A stretch of 64,000 nucleotides of DNA from Puccinellia tenuiflora (GCA_012064385.1 QRDG01000417.1:960776-1024775), one strand, 5' to 3'. Counted from the stretch's first letter, positions 19,124 through 30,520 are shown. Made by a program: numbers and translations. The notes: generated by a model not told the origin, from the sequence alone.

Positions 19124-22100
19124 ATTATTACTTATTTTTGTTTATTCTTGATGGGTTCAGTTTACATCCATGAACATTAGTCATTGATGAGTTACTAGAA
19201 ACTTCTTAGGATTTTAGTATGTGTTTGGTTCTGCTGCCATGGGTGACCAAAGAAATGCATCGAGTTCTATTATTGTCTTACTGATTGTCTGAATTAATCA
19301 GGTACATTCAATTTTCTTTTATGAAATAGAATCAAACATCAACTATCTGAATCAAAGAATATTTTAGGGCAAGCAAACATGCACACTATAACGCACATAC
19401 ATCAGTAGTTCCAAGGTATTTTTAGAACAGCAGTTCCCTTGGAGTATGTTGTGAGTCAGTTTTTCTTAGCCTTGATAATATTATCTTATAGATCTTTAAT
19501 GGCAGTCTACAACTTTTTCTCCTTCAATATTTACTCTAGGTTGTGAAGATCAAATTTATAGAATTAACACCGTAGTGAATTCAATCAAGTTTGAGGCATG
19601 TGTCTACTATCATTTTTTGCAGGTCCGGCATGAGAAGATGCCTGATGGGTTTCAAAAATTTAAAATGGAGTTTCATGAAGATAAATAATGATATCTACCA
19701 AGTCTCCCTTTTCTATTTAACTATTAACTATTTGAATCACATGCAAGATAACCAGTGTACAGTTTTTCTTGGTGTTAGAAAGGCAGACTATCAAAAGTGT
19801 TCCCTGTTGATTATAGTTTTGTTCATTACAGATATATGATTCCCAATAAAATTGTCTTTTGCCATAGATTATAATCCTTGAAGTTGGTACTGAAACCAAT
19901 AAGATCCTCCTTGAGCTCCCCTCTCTAGGTGGGGATCTAGATGGACAGCCTTCAGATCTACAAAGAACACATTTTCTGCTTGCCACTAATCCTTATGAAG
20001 AGTAATCTCCAATTGATCACCAAATGGTATTCATGATGCTCATGACTCATAGGTGCAATTTTTATTTACCATGAATCCATATCATATCCTGTATCCAAAT
20101 GGTATTCATGATGCTCATCACTCAGGCTCTTCCGCTCCCATGACGATATTGGTTTTTCTTTGGCATGAGGATCTTCTTTTAGAATATTTGGCTTAGAGAG
20201 CACATGACTTTAGTTGATGTTTTAAAGATATTTGGCCAAACATGATCGAAGTTGATTGCCTTTTTACACTTTCTTCTTTTATGTTTATCGATTGATACTT
20301 CTATACTATTTAGTTTTCTTTTTTCTTTTTTGACAAATCATTAGCTGAAATGAAATACTCAGCCACTATGCGTAGGTAGTATAACAACCAAGGCAATCCG
20401 TACATTGTCCTGTTTTTTTTCTTACTAATACAGTATTGGAAGATTGAATTCATGGTATGGAAGATGCATGCAGAAGTAAGAGATGTAGCCAGCAAATAAT
20501 CTGAGAAGTTTACAAGCGGAGGTTGCTTTGTTTTCTGGATGTGGACCTATTTTTTATATGGTGGGGTTGATCTCTTACGGTGCAAGAGTCATCTCAGTGC
20601 TTACTTTTACCTTTTCCTCCCTTGCAGGATTGCTGGCTTATTTTCTTTTGCAATCAATAAAAGTGGGAGACCTATTTTCTAAAGTCCATGCATGTGTGCA
20701 TATATAGTATATATTGATATTCACAAAGCCCTAGAGAGATTGGATCTTCTCTAGGAGGTAAAAAAAATCATCTACGGATGGTAACTACATCTTCAAACCG
20801 AGTTACATAAATTCCTTCTGTAAGGTATTTGCAACTTTACCTTTTCCTGTAGAAATTAGTATACACATATGTATTTAGGGTGTTTGCAGATAGTTTGTAT
20901 GTTTATTTAATTCCCATCATTTGTGTTTGTGTATAATTCAGGCAGCAGTGCGTTTGTCAGATAAGTAAGACCTCTACCAGTCATATACAAAAGTCTGGCT
21001 TAAGAAAAATCTTAACCAAGATAAATCTAAACCATAAAATTGTAGAAATAGAAGCAGAAATAGTTAAGTGTTACAATAGTGCCTTTCGTCCCATCCCGAG
21101 TTTCAGATTAATTGTAAGATGCTGAAAACTTCCCTACCAATATCATTTGCAAAAAGAGAAGTTAATGAAGAAACCAATGAACTACAACATGTTTCATTTT
21201 CACTGGGTTTATGGAGCAAGGTGTGAAAATATTTTTTTCCGGATTACTTATTTGTGCCAATACATTTTGTAACATGCAGTAAAATAATCAAAAAAATAGG
21301 AAGATGTACTTGATAATTGATATCATGACCATAGTCACCTATAAAAAAGTAAGAACAAAGAAGGGACAAATTTTGCTTCCAGCTTGAGCATTTAAAAAAA
21401 GGTTCCATAAAGGGCCTTATTGTCAAGAAACATGCACTCATGTTGCATTCATAGTCGGCTGATTGACAGAATGTGTAGTACTGTCATGTTGCATTCTCAG
21501 TTGGCTGATTGACAGAATGTGTGGTACTGTATGGCTCAACCATGGTATCTGATACTTCCTATCACAGGAAAACAGAGAATGTTAGCATCGTATGCGGCTG
21601 GATACTTCTCTTGATTTTCGATACCAAAAGTGTCCCCATGCCAGACCAGTACACCCAGCCCAGAACAGAGAGTGCCACACTTAGTAACCTGAAAATGAAA
21701 GATAGTACAAATTTTATGCCTACTGTCCTAAGCCCTATATCCTTCCCTATATCCATATAAGAAATATATTTAGTTCTTCCCTTTTTTATGTCTCCTTATA
21801 ATGGTTTACTGATTGCTTTCTTCAGGCTACAGGGCAAGTTGTCTGCTTCTAGAACGTGAAAGAATTTTGATCTGTAATGATAATATTTTGGATATCTACC
21901 TTCTTTCATTATTTCCTTAGCTACCATTGCCCTACTCTTCTGGCTTTATTATCTTCTACCAGATGTGGTTCTACGGTTATCCTTGGACATTGAATGAAAA
22001 TGGAGTCTCATTGGGAGACCAAGCACTATGTCAAATCCGTCAAAAAAGAGAGCACTATGCCGCATTATGCCAGAAAATTAGATGGTGATGTCCTGATACA

Positions 22101-22730
22101 AGTGAACAAGATTTGAACTGGATATATGATGTACAACCTGATGTGTAGGGAAACTAAAGTGTGGAATCAAGTTCTCTAGAGGGCTATTGTATTGCAGTCT
22201 GCCTGTTGGGCTGTTCCTACTATGTTTCTTTGCCTTGAAGCATGTATGGATTCAGATATTATAATGGCTAACTCACTTATTCATTGAATCTACGGAATCT
22301 AATGTTCTCACTATTTGCTTGAAATCCCTCAAATTGTTTTGATTTTTGAAGGAAACTAGCAGGAGCTTTACTTATATACATCATGTTACAGTGAACAACA
22401 CAGGATTTCGACCCTCACCATGATTACATCGCTTCCAGGAAAACAACATCCAAAAAACAAACTATGTCGGCTCCTATATCTCCTCTGAAAGCAAGGTCCA
22501 CCATCGGCAAATCAGCTGACACGAGAGCAGCCACTGTCGAGGCCGGCATTGACACCACCTGAAAAATTCGCCGTCCTCATTCTGTTTTGCTTACAAGTTA
22601 GAACATTAGTACAAAACTCCGGTGTAAGGTTTGGACGACATAAACAAATATCATGACAAATAATAACAAAATAGTGAAACCTATGGATCACCATACACAC
22701 AGTTAAAACTAAAGAAAAACAACCAACGCA
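19124..22730. other. Gene-free 3.6-kb stretch after the GAUT fragment
   Basis: No exon with recognisable similarity was found. A possible exon at 19621-19688 (acceptor tttttgcag, then VRHEKMPDGFQKF and a stop) is too short to name. The region is AT-rich intron-like or transposon sequence and probably Helitron interior. It contains a 46-bp tandem duplication at 21439-21530. Confidence 0.4.
21439..21530. repeat. 46-bp tandem duplication
   Basis: Two adjacent 46-bp copies (21439-21484, 21485-21530) share catgttgcattc, ggctgattgacagaatgtgt and gtactgt, with four or five differences. Confidence 0.9.
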
Positions 22731-22759
22731 CGGCGTGACGCCGCGCCGGACTTGGCTAA
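22731..22759 (+). mobile_element. Helitron-like 3' terminus, first of two
   Basis: The hairpin cggcg-tga-cgccg is followed 12 bases later by CTAA then T. The same ggcgtgacgcc core recurs in the terminus at 24409-24442, so both ends belong to one Helitron family. Confidence 0.5.
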
Positions 22760-24408
22760 TATTTCGAGAAAATGCAAATTCATTTGTTCAAATTATGGCT
22801 TGCTTCTAAATTGAATTAAATATAAATATAAATAACTTTAAAAAAAGTTTGATTACATACATTTTCAAAACAAATGCGACCAAATTCCACACCACGGTAC
22901 TCACAAATATGACACATAAAACATACCTACAACAAAAAAAAAATCCAGAATTAGCGTGAAGGGCTACATAGTTTGCAGAAAAATTAAAAATCGTTCAAAA
23001 AATCAAAATCTCTGAGTACATCCACCGACAAAAAAATATGGGTAATACAACAAAATAATCGGAAAATTGCGTGCTAATTACTTCTGCCATAGAACAAAAC
23101 TTTCTGAAAATTCAAACTATTAAATATTTGGAGATATTTGGAATACATTTTCCCTAATTACAAATAAAAATTCATGCCAACACACGAACATATTTGAATA
23201 CTTTGATTCGATAAATATTTGGACATTCACTAAACTATATACAAAATGCTCAGAAAAAAAACAACACTAACTACATATAGCAAAGCACAAAATATAGTTG
23301 CACAATTCAAAATGGTCAAAATTTGAATGCAACATAGACAGACTTTCACCATTTGTTAGCACAAATTCAGAAAAATATGCAATATCGCTAACTACATAGT
23401 TAACTTAAATGTTATTTGGGAAAAAGAAGCACATTTCACCATTTCAAACTGCTAAAAAAAATTGAGTTATCCCAAAATATATCAGCATGCTCACAAATGT
23501 TTTTTTGGTACTTACTAATGCCAAAATACAAACAAACTTAAACAATTCAAACTGCCTAATATTTATATACATTGTAGGTGCACTTCATCTAATTATGGAT
23601 TAAAATTTAATAAATGCTCACAAAGTACATTTCCTCTGATTATACTACGCAGACAGGAAAAAAAAACCAAATATTATTTGCACTACTTATAGCATAATGA
23701 AAACATATTTCAAGATTTCAGTTCGCCAAATATTTGGTGAAAAAAACAAAATAATTCCCTCGAATTATGAATTGAATTTAATAAATATCCACCTAATGTA
23801 ATCCATTCGAATATGGAGTTGAACTAAATTTTGAAGGCAAAGTATGAACTTATTATATCTTCCCAAGTTGTTTAAAATTCAGAGATAATTTAGCTGAAAA
23901 ATCTCTAATTATGGACATAAAACTAAAAAAATACTTCGTTCACTAAATGTTTGCAGAAAATAAAAATCTATTTCCTCTAAATATGGATTGAATTTACCGA
24001 AATCCCTAACAATGCACTTCCTCAGACTATGGAGTTAAACTAAATATTTCGATATTAATGACAAATTACAAAGATACCTGACCATTCCAATATATGGAAT
24101 TAAATTAATTCAATGAATGCTGTTTGTTTACAATAATGCACATTTTAATACGAACATGCCGAGGCACTTCCTTAGACTATGGAGTTAAACTAGATATTTC
24201 GACATTTATGACAAATTACGAAGATACCTGACATTCCAATATATGGAATTAAATTAATTCAGCGAAATTTGTTTGTTCACAATAATGCACACAAAAAAAA
24301 TACTACATGTTCATACGAAAACAAACAAATTTTCAACACTTCAATTTAGCCAACATTTTGGTCACAAAAAAAAGAAAAAAATATATTACACAAAAAAATA
24401 TCACCAAG
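22760..24408. other. AT-rich stretch with a diverged direct repeat
   Basis: There are no genes. Two copies of about 120 bp (near 24012-24141 and 24169-24288, offset 157 bp) share gactatggagttaaact, atgacaaatta and ccaatatatggaattaaatt. Oligo-A and oligo-T tracts are frequent. It may be the body of a short non-autonomous Helitron ending at 24442. Confidence 0.5.
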
Positions 24409-24442
24409 GGCGTGGCGTGACGCCACGCCAAAATTCAACTAG
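24409..24442 (+). mobile_element. Helitron-like 3' terminus, second of two
   Basis: A perfect 9-bp stem (GGCGTGGCG and CGCCACGCC around TGA, 24409-24429) is followed nine bases later by CTAG and T. This is a textbook Helitron 3' end and better formed than the one at 22759. Confidence 0.65.
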
Positions 24443-24454
24443 TTGTGTAAGAGG

Positions 24455-24840
24455 GGAAATCACTTTTGCATCTGGAGCATATGCTCCCGGATTCTAAAAC
24501 GTATTTTGCGCAAATTTAAAACTTCATAAATTTTGGAAAAAAAGTTTCACTCGTACCTTGACATTTTGTACGCTCATGAAGTAGTTTCATGTAAAACCGA
24601 CATTTTTTAATATCGTACATAGAATAGAGAAAAATTTGTGTTGAATTTTCAGAAGTCTTTTTTATTTTTTTTACGCATGTCACAAAAAATGTCGGTTATT
24701 TATGAAACTTCTCGTGCGCATATAAATTGTCGAGGTGTACGGACGAAATTTTCGTTTGATATTTTTTTTACATCACAAAATGCTTTTAACGGTAGCAGGT
24801 GCATATACTACCATGTGCCAAAACTTCACCCCGGTGTAAG
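24455..24840. mobile_element. Possible MITE with imperfect inverted ends
   Basis: The left side ttttgcatctggagcatatgc and the right side, which reads ttttggcacatggtagtatatgc on the minus strand, form imperfect inverted ends about 370 bp apart. Inside, oligo-T and oligo-A runs with tgtcggtt/aaccgacat words are also inverted. The target duplication is unclear. Confidence 0.35.
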
Positions 24841-25093
24841 AGTTGTATGTTACTACTTAGTATATTATGAGATAAAACTCCATTCTCTTTGTTCATTAAA
24901 TGCAGTGCTATGTCACCAAATTGCCTAGAATACAAGTATTAGGAAAGGCCTTAGCTCGGTAGTTCTCCTTTTCTTTTGTTGCGAATAAGCCCAATGGCCA
25001 TACGGTTAGTTCTCCTTGAAGATACGTGGGCGATACATTACTACTACGAGTAGTACATACCAGTGCTGATCTGTACCAGATTCTTCCTCCAGG

Positions 25094-26769
25094 TCACACA
25101 GCCAGCATCGAACGTACACAGCGCCACACATACGCAAGCACGCCCGTGTACATCGGTAGAACAAGACGACGGCTCGCACCGGATGTCCCTCCGGATGTCA
25201 CAAGCGACATCGGCAACAACGTCTCATCAAACTGGACGAGGGACCTGTAGGCGGCGTTGGGCTGCCAGTAGGCGGGGATGACCTGATCGGCGACGACCGA
25301 CCTGCCGGACTCGTCGGTGACGCGCAGCGAGAAGGGCCCCTGCAGCGGGCGGAGCCTGTCCAGCCGCCAGATGGAGCCCCACGACTCCTTCATCGGCGTC
25401 CAGAACCCCGTCGGCACCCTGTCCGGCAGCCGCGACTCCATTATGTCGACCTGCACCACGTCGCCGGCGCCGTCCTCGTACTCCACCAGGATCGCCAGGT
25501 AGTTCGGGTTGGACCCGTGCTGCACTCGGAACGTCACCGTTAGCCCTGGGTACTGGCAGGGCACCCTGAAAATGTATGTCATTCCCAGTATCAGCGAGCA
25601 ACTAAGAAAAACAAAAGCAGGATCCCCCAAAATAAAATAAAATCTGCTTTTCGTTGTTTTCTGCTTTTTGATTAAGAAATCTGCCACTAGATTTTGTTTT
25701 ATCCGTAAAGTTAGGATGTGCGAAATGGTTCTGTTGACAATTAACGAGACGAAAGTGCAGACAAAGCACAGAGTTGATTCTACGCTTTTGTACAGAAGCG
25801 GCCGTGGCAAGGAAAGTAGCCAATGGCGGCCAAGGAAAGACGGATGCCATGTACTCTTGATCGGTTAAAGCTAAGCACGATAACATTAAGTAAGAAGGTG
25901 ACCTCTTGAACTGCATGTCGATGATGCCGGCGTGCCGGAGCTCGTCGTTGTGGCCGTACTTGGCCAAACGGCCAAAGGCGGTGCCGCTGAGGTCGAAGTG
26001 GTAGCGCGAGACCGGGTAGTAGTTCATGTCCGTGATGATCACAGTCTCCGGGACGCCGGAGCACGCACGGTGGGCCACGCACCTGATCTGCATTGCACGC
26101 AAGAATCCAAGATCCATGGAATCAAATTACATCACAGGCATGCTGGTTGGGGAAAGAAACTGTACTAAACGACAATGTCAGCAGCACGTTAGTGTCAGTG
26201 TCAAGCTAACCTGGTAGCAGGAGCCGCACCCCTTGCCGTCCTTGAAGAGCGGCTGGTTGCCGCACGACGTCATCGCCGAGAAAGGCGGCAGGTTCACGTT
26301 CTTGAACCCGCAAGCCCCACCTGCATCCGTATTGAAGAACAAGGACAGTAATCAGCATTCAGCAATGCAATTGCAGTCCGCAAAGACATGACAAAGTAGG
26401 CACAGCAGTAGCATTACCATTGTCGTAGGGCCCGGCGCCGTTAGGAGCGCCGTACCAGGTGGCCCGGGCATCGATCCAACCGACGTCGTCGAAGTTGTTG
26501 CCGCCGGAGCTGAAATTTGAGGTGGTGGCGGGAACATTGGTTCCAGGGAGACCGGTGGCGGGGACATTGGTTCCAGGGACACCGGTGGCGGGAACATTGG
26601 TTCCAGGGAAACCGGTGGCGGGGACATTGGTTGCAGGGGCGCCGGTGGTGGGGGCAGGTGGAGGTGGGAAACAGAATAGATCAGGCAGAAAACCACAGCC
26701 CCAACATCCATGGGCGGCGACCAGGCAGAACAGAGCAACCACAACGGCGAAGGAGGAGGCTGACGCCAT
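25094..26769 (-). CDS. EXPB: Beta-expansin with a Pro-rich N-terminal repeat, four exons
   Basis: Expansins are secreted wall proteins that loosen cellulose-matrix contacts without hydrolysis. Exons on the minus strand are 26769-26418, 26320-26211, 26087-25903 and 25565-25094, with GT-AG introns and consistent phase, giving 372 residues. Residues 1-20 are a signal peptide. Residues 35-83 are Pro/Thr-rich with a TNVPATGxPG repeat. The six-Cys DPBB domain starts at WIDARATWYG (98-107) and includes GACGFKNVN, CGSCYQ and the HFD motif (184-186) in YYPVSRYHFDLSGTAFG, with the catalytic-type Asp. The CBM63 wall-binding domain (from about 217) includes GSNPNYLAILVEYEDG and ESWGSIWRLD. The Met at 26769 is chosen because it starts the signal peptide; the frame is open further upstream. 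After VQFD (326-328) the frame continues for 44 unfamiliar residues where family members normally stop, so the end near 25229 may have lost its stop. No TATA box is obvious. Confidence 0.93.
26524..26643 (-). repeat. 30-bp coding minisatellite in the expansin
   Basis: Four 30-bp units lie in the first exon (26524-26553, 26554-26583, 26584-26613, 26614-26643). The minus strand encodes TNVPATG(F/V/L)PG in three units and a variant in the last. The reading frame is kept in all copies. Confidence 0.92.
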
Positions 26770-27737
26770 CGCTCGGCCGCTGGTGTGCTGTGGCGAATGC
26801 CGTACTCCGGTGGTTAATGCCGTATTTTTGGGCCCGCGCAGCAAAGGGGACCCAACTGAAGCGCCGTCTTCTTCTAGGCTTCTAACGGAAGGAAAGAATG
26901 CGGATGTACGAAGTGGACCAGGAGCAGCGATTCTTTGCCTCCCTTTCACACGGCGACGCCACAGACGAGGACGAGCGGCAGCTGTGGCGGGGACGCCGTC
27001 GTAGGAGCTATGCCAGTCTCCAACTCCGGCCGCCTCGTCGGGGCATCAGATCCGGACACAACCTTCGCCTACGCGGAGACAGAGAGCACGAGCTTCTGAA
27101 GCCACACGGCGGTGTAGGAAGGCGTTGACGATGCCGGAGATGGCCTCTCCCATCTCCACCCCAACCTCTTCACTGCAGAAGAGCAAGAAAGATCGAAGCG
27201 GATTCCTCAGTAAGGACACAGTCCACGGAAACCACAAATGGGGGCCGAGCTCCAGGGAGCCCTTTATTTTGACCTGTTCTTGAGCGGAAGAAAATAGATC
27301 ACTGTAAGAGAGACGATAAGACTCACCTTATTCACCAGTCTGGCAGTGCGGTGCAGCGCAGGGAAGCAGATATGCCACTCCGGCGAGACCAAACCGGCGG
27401 TCACGGAGCTGTAGGCAATGGGGAAGGGGACGCCACAGGGGACCTGCAGGGGCCGGGGCAAGAAGCTTCTGCCGTGGACGGAGACCCTAATGGGCAGGGT
27501 CCCGGCGGCGGCGGTGGCAGGGAAGGTCGCTGGAGAGAAATGGCAGAGGCGGAAGCGACTGGGAGGATTTCGGGAGGGGAGTGGCACTGGGGAAATTAGA
27601 GATGAGGATGTTCGAAGCACTAGCGGGCTCTGATTCCCAGCATTAGAGGCCCAACGCGTTCGTGGGCCTATGCTCTTCGAAAAGCTACTAGGCCCTTGAC
27701 TCGTCCTAAATTTTCTTTACTATTAATGGGCTATGAT
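26770..27737. other. Expansin upstream region with a possible short minus-strand gene
   Basis: The minus strand has an open frame starting at 27620 (MLRTSSSLISPVPLPSRN) that looks like an organelle-targeting N-terminus and reaches a good donor (AATAAG/gtgagt) near 27327. A CT-rich acceptor (cttctgcag) lies near 27175 before a second frame (EEVGVEMGEAISGIVNAF) that stops near 27046. The simple splice puts the second part out of frame, so the gene model fails as read and the product is not recognised. Confidence 0.25.
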
Positions 27738-28144
27738 TATAGGTGGCCAAACGGGCCGGCACGGCCCGGCAACGGCACGGCCCGTTGGGTACGATTAGAA
27801 TCGTGCCGTAACTGGGCCAGCCCGCGTGCCGCGGCCTAACCTCCGACACGGCCCGGGAGGCACGCCGACGGCCCGTTAGGTACGGTTGGCCCGTCGGGCA
27901 CGGCCCATTTAGCGTAAATGTGGCCCAAAAATTGAAAAAAAAATAAAAATAGGTAAAAAAAATAAAAACCTAATCGTGCCGTGCCGGGCCGGCCCACGTG
28001 TCTCGATCGGAGCTGGGGCACGGCACGGACCGGGCCCGTGCCGGGGCACGGCCCGTTAAGATCCGTGTCGGGCCGTGCTCGGTCCGTGTTTTTTTTCCGT
28101 GCCTCGGGCCGGCACGCTCGGCCCGGCCCGTTTGGCCAGCTATA
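27738..28144. mobile_element. hAT-type MITE, 407 bp, very GC-rich
   Basis: Termini TATAGGTGGCCAAACGGGCC and its inverted partner ending GGCCCGTTTGGCCAGCTATA are flanked by a perfect 8-bp target duplication GCTATGAT (27730-27737, 28145-28152). Eight-base duplications are characteristic of hAT transposons. The interior is made of short gcacggcccg/cgggccgtgc words in both orientations. The ORF at 27970-28950 on the minus strand is a by-product of this composition. Confidence 0.9.
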
Positions 28145-28217
28145 GCTATGATTGTCACTCCGCCTCGCTCCCGCACGGTAGGAAAAATGGCTGGAAGAAA
28201 AGTCCGGGAGCTCCTAC

Positions 28218-28870
28218 GGCAAACCCTATGCTCCGCGTAACGCGGAGGATACGAACCTCCGCGCACCCCAGTTCTGCGGCGAGGGTGATTATGGGCCCGA
28301 CCCAGTTTCAAGAGAGGAAGAACACGACCGGAGGAGGAAGAAGATGCGGGCGACGCGGCCAGTGGCGTTTGCGGCGGAGCACCGCGCCGGAGACGGGGAC
28401 GAGCGGCTGGCCGCGACGTCCCCGGCGAGGGCGAGGCCTGGACCTCACCGGAGACGGGGACGACGCGGCTGGCCGCGGCGTCGCCGGTGGAGGTGAGGCC
28501 GTAACTTAACTTGGGGGGTGGGGGGTTCGGGTGCTCGCCGGAGTTAGGGTTAGGGTGCTGGAGCTCGCTGACGACCGGAGTTAGGGATAGGGTTCGGGTG
28601 CGGGGCGGGTTAGAGGGATGGCCGGCTGGGCGGCGGCGGACCGGCGGAGGCGGCGGCTCGAGCAGGACGTGGCGGCGAGGCGGCGCGGTAGCGACGCCGG
28701 CCGCGGGAGGCGGGAGCAGGCAGTTACGGCCGGCGGTGGAGGCGGGGGATCGGCGAGAGGAGGAAGAAGAAGGAGATGGGGTGCGCGGAGGTTTGTTCCC
28801 TCCGCGTACCGCGGAGTATAGGAGCACCCAGCTCCTACTCAACGCGCTACGCGGAGGTAGCAAAGCTCCG
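28218..28870. mobile_element. GC-rich element with ctccgcg inverted repeats
   Basis: Inverted blocks of about 55 bp face each other. The left one is near 28225-28275 (tatgctccgcgtaacgcgg, then aacctccgcgcacccca). The right one is near 28774-28824 (tggggtgcgcggaggtttg, then tccgcgtaccgcggagtata). A further inverted copy lies at 28837-28880. The inside is GC-rich with long open frames on both strands but no recognisable protein. No clean target duplication was found. Confidence 0.4.
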
Positions 28871-28989
28871 CGCACCACATGGGCTCGGCCCACGTTCTGC
28901 CGCTGAGAGAATATTCTCCTTTCCGAGTGGGAACTCCCTGGCTCGGTCATTCTTTTTTCAGTGGACTATTTCCTGTTTGGCTGTTAGTG

Positions 28990-29409
28990 TCAACAGAAAT
29001 TTAGTGTAGTGCACATTTTATATGCGTCGTGTACTGTTCGAACTACTTTAAAATAAAATAATGTGTACACGAAAATTATTCGCGTACACGAGTAGGTTCC
29101 ATTCCTGTACTCTGTTTCGTGTTTCGTCGACTGTGACTTCTCAATTTTAAATCGATATTTGAAACTTTTTAGCCAAATTTTATCTATTTCCACGCACTCG
29201 GTTGACCATTTGAAATATCCTTTGACCAAGAGGTTAATCTCAACGTTTTGCACAACTTTTGGGCTTTTATATTTTTGTTTCAACGATAATATACACGATA
29301 ATCTTGTACCGTAGGTTTGACCAACCGCTGTCGCCACCACTCACCGCCGTTAACTCCACCATCGTCGCTGCCCCGCCGTCGCCGCACCGTTGTCCAGCTC
29401 ACGGCTCTT
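28990..29409. other. No gene seen
   Basis: This is AT-rich sequence with no supported coding region and no clear repeat, lying between the GC-rich element and the AT-rich array. Confidence 0.4.
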
Positions 29410-30520
29410 CATGGTGATGTCACGTAGATGGTTCTAAGTTCAAAATCTGAATATTTTCGAAATCTGGACATTTTAAATATTTTTCAAAACTTGAACCATT
29501 TTAAAAAACAAACATTTTCAAAATATGAAAATATTGAAATCTGAACCAATTTGAAAACTAAACAATTTTAAAATACGAATCATTCTAAAAAAATGAATAT
29601 TTTCAAATCTGAACTATTTTCGAAAATGAACATTTTCAACATATGAACCATTTTGAAATATGAACATTTTCAAAATATGAACCATTTTCAAATGTGAAAA
29701 GTTTCAAAGGATTTTCAAAAATAAGAACTAAATTGAACTTTTTTCAATTAGAACATTGACCTCATGTGAACGGTTTAAAAAAGTGAACGGAAAATGGCGG
29801 TGAATGGAAACTATTTTGGAACGATATTATAAAGTAACAGAAAATTGCGGTGAAGAAAACTAGTTTTGAACGATTTTAAAAGCGAACAAAAATGGTCGGT
29901 GAACAAAATCTATTTTCGAACGATTTTAAATGTGAAAAGAAAAAGTCTATGAACGGAAATTATTTTTGAACGAATTTTTAAAAGTGAACAAAATAGGTTG
30001 GTGAACGGAAACTAATTTTGAACGAATTTTAAAATAGTGAACAAAAAATGGTCGGTGAACAAAAATTACTCTTGAACGATCTTAAAAGTGAACAAAAAAA
30101 TTTGGTGAACGGAAACAAATTTTGAATGATTTTAAAAGTGAACAGAAAAAGTTGGTGAATGGAAACTAATTTTGAACGAATTTTAAAATAGTGAACGGAA
30201 AATGGTCAGTGAACAGAAACTATTCTTGAATGAATTTAAAAGTGAACAAAAAAGTTGGTGAACGGAAACTAATTTTGAATTATTTTAAAAGGGAACAAAA
30301 AAAAAGTTGGTGAACGGAAACTAATTTTGAACGAATTTTTAAATATTGAACAGTAAATGGTCTATGAACAGAAACTATTCTTGAACGGTTTTAAAAGTGA
30401 ACAAAAAAGTTGGTGAACGAAAACTAATTTTGAACGATTTTAAAAATGAACAAAAAAAGTTGGTGAGCAGAAACTAACTTGAATGAATTTTAAAACAGTA
30501 AATGGAAAATACATAAGATT
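29410..30520. repeat. Degenerate AT-rich tandem array
   Basis: 29420-29720 repeats words such as gaacattttcaaaatatgaac with a period near 15-35 bp. 29760-30500 repeats a unit of about 55-60 bp built on gttggtgaacggaaactaat, tttgaacgattttaaaag and gtgaacaaaaaa, some 12-13 times with mutations. All copies are in one orientation. Such arrays occur inside large grass DNA transposons. Confidence 0.85.

Larger units (their letters stand above)
16936..22759 (+). mobile_element. Candidate Helitron carrying a GAUT gene fragment
   Basis: The left end TCTACTAACTATATTAAAG, preceded by A, matches the TC...(A/T)TTAAAG type of 5' terminus of grass Helitrons. The right end has a hairpin (CGGCG, TGA, CGCCG at 22731-22743) followed by CTAA and T at 22756-22760, the required CTRR-T. 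Inside are a TRIM that landed 26 bp from the 5' end (16962-17305) and the truncated GAUT copy with its intron. No RepHel helicase is seen, so the element would be non-autonomous. A second, better-formed 3' end at 24442 is an alternative right border. The pairing of ends is inference. Confidence 0.45.

Noticed and set aside
16936..24442. A RepHel-encoding autonomous Helitron
   Set aside because: No Rep or Pif1-type helicase motifs are seen in any frame between the candidate ends.
26459..27004. 181-codon plus-strand ORF
   Set aside because: It lies antisense to expansin exon 1; its repeated peptide is the reverse reading of the minisatellite.
28545..28615. Telomere-like ttagggttaggg words
   Set aside because: There are only two or three imperfect copies in GC-rich sequence, and the plant telomere unit is TTTAGGG in long arrays.
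27970..28950. 326-codon minus-strand ORF and several plus-strand ORFs in the same place
   Set aside because: They run through the hAT MITE and the GC-rich inverted repeats. Stop codons are rare because of GC content, and the products are Arg/Pro/Ser strings without motifs.
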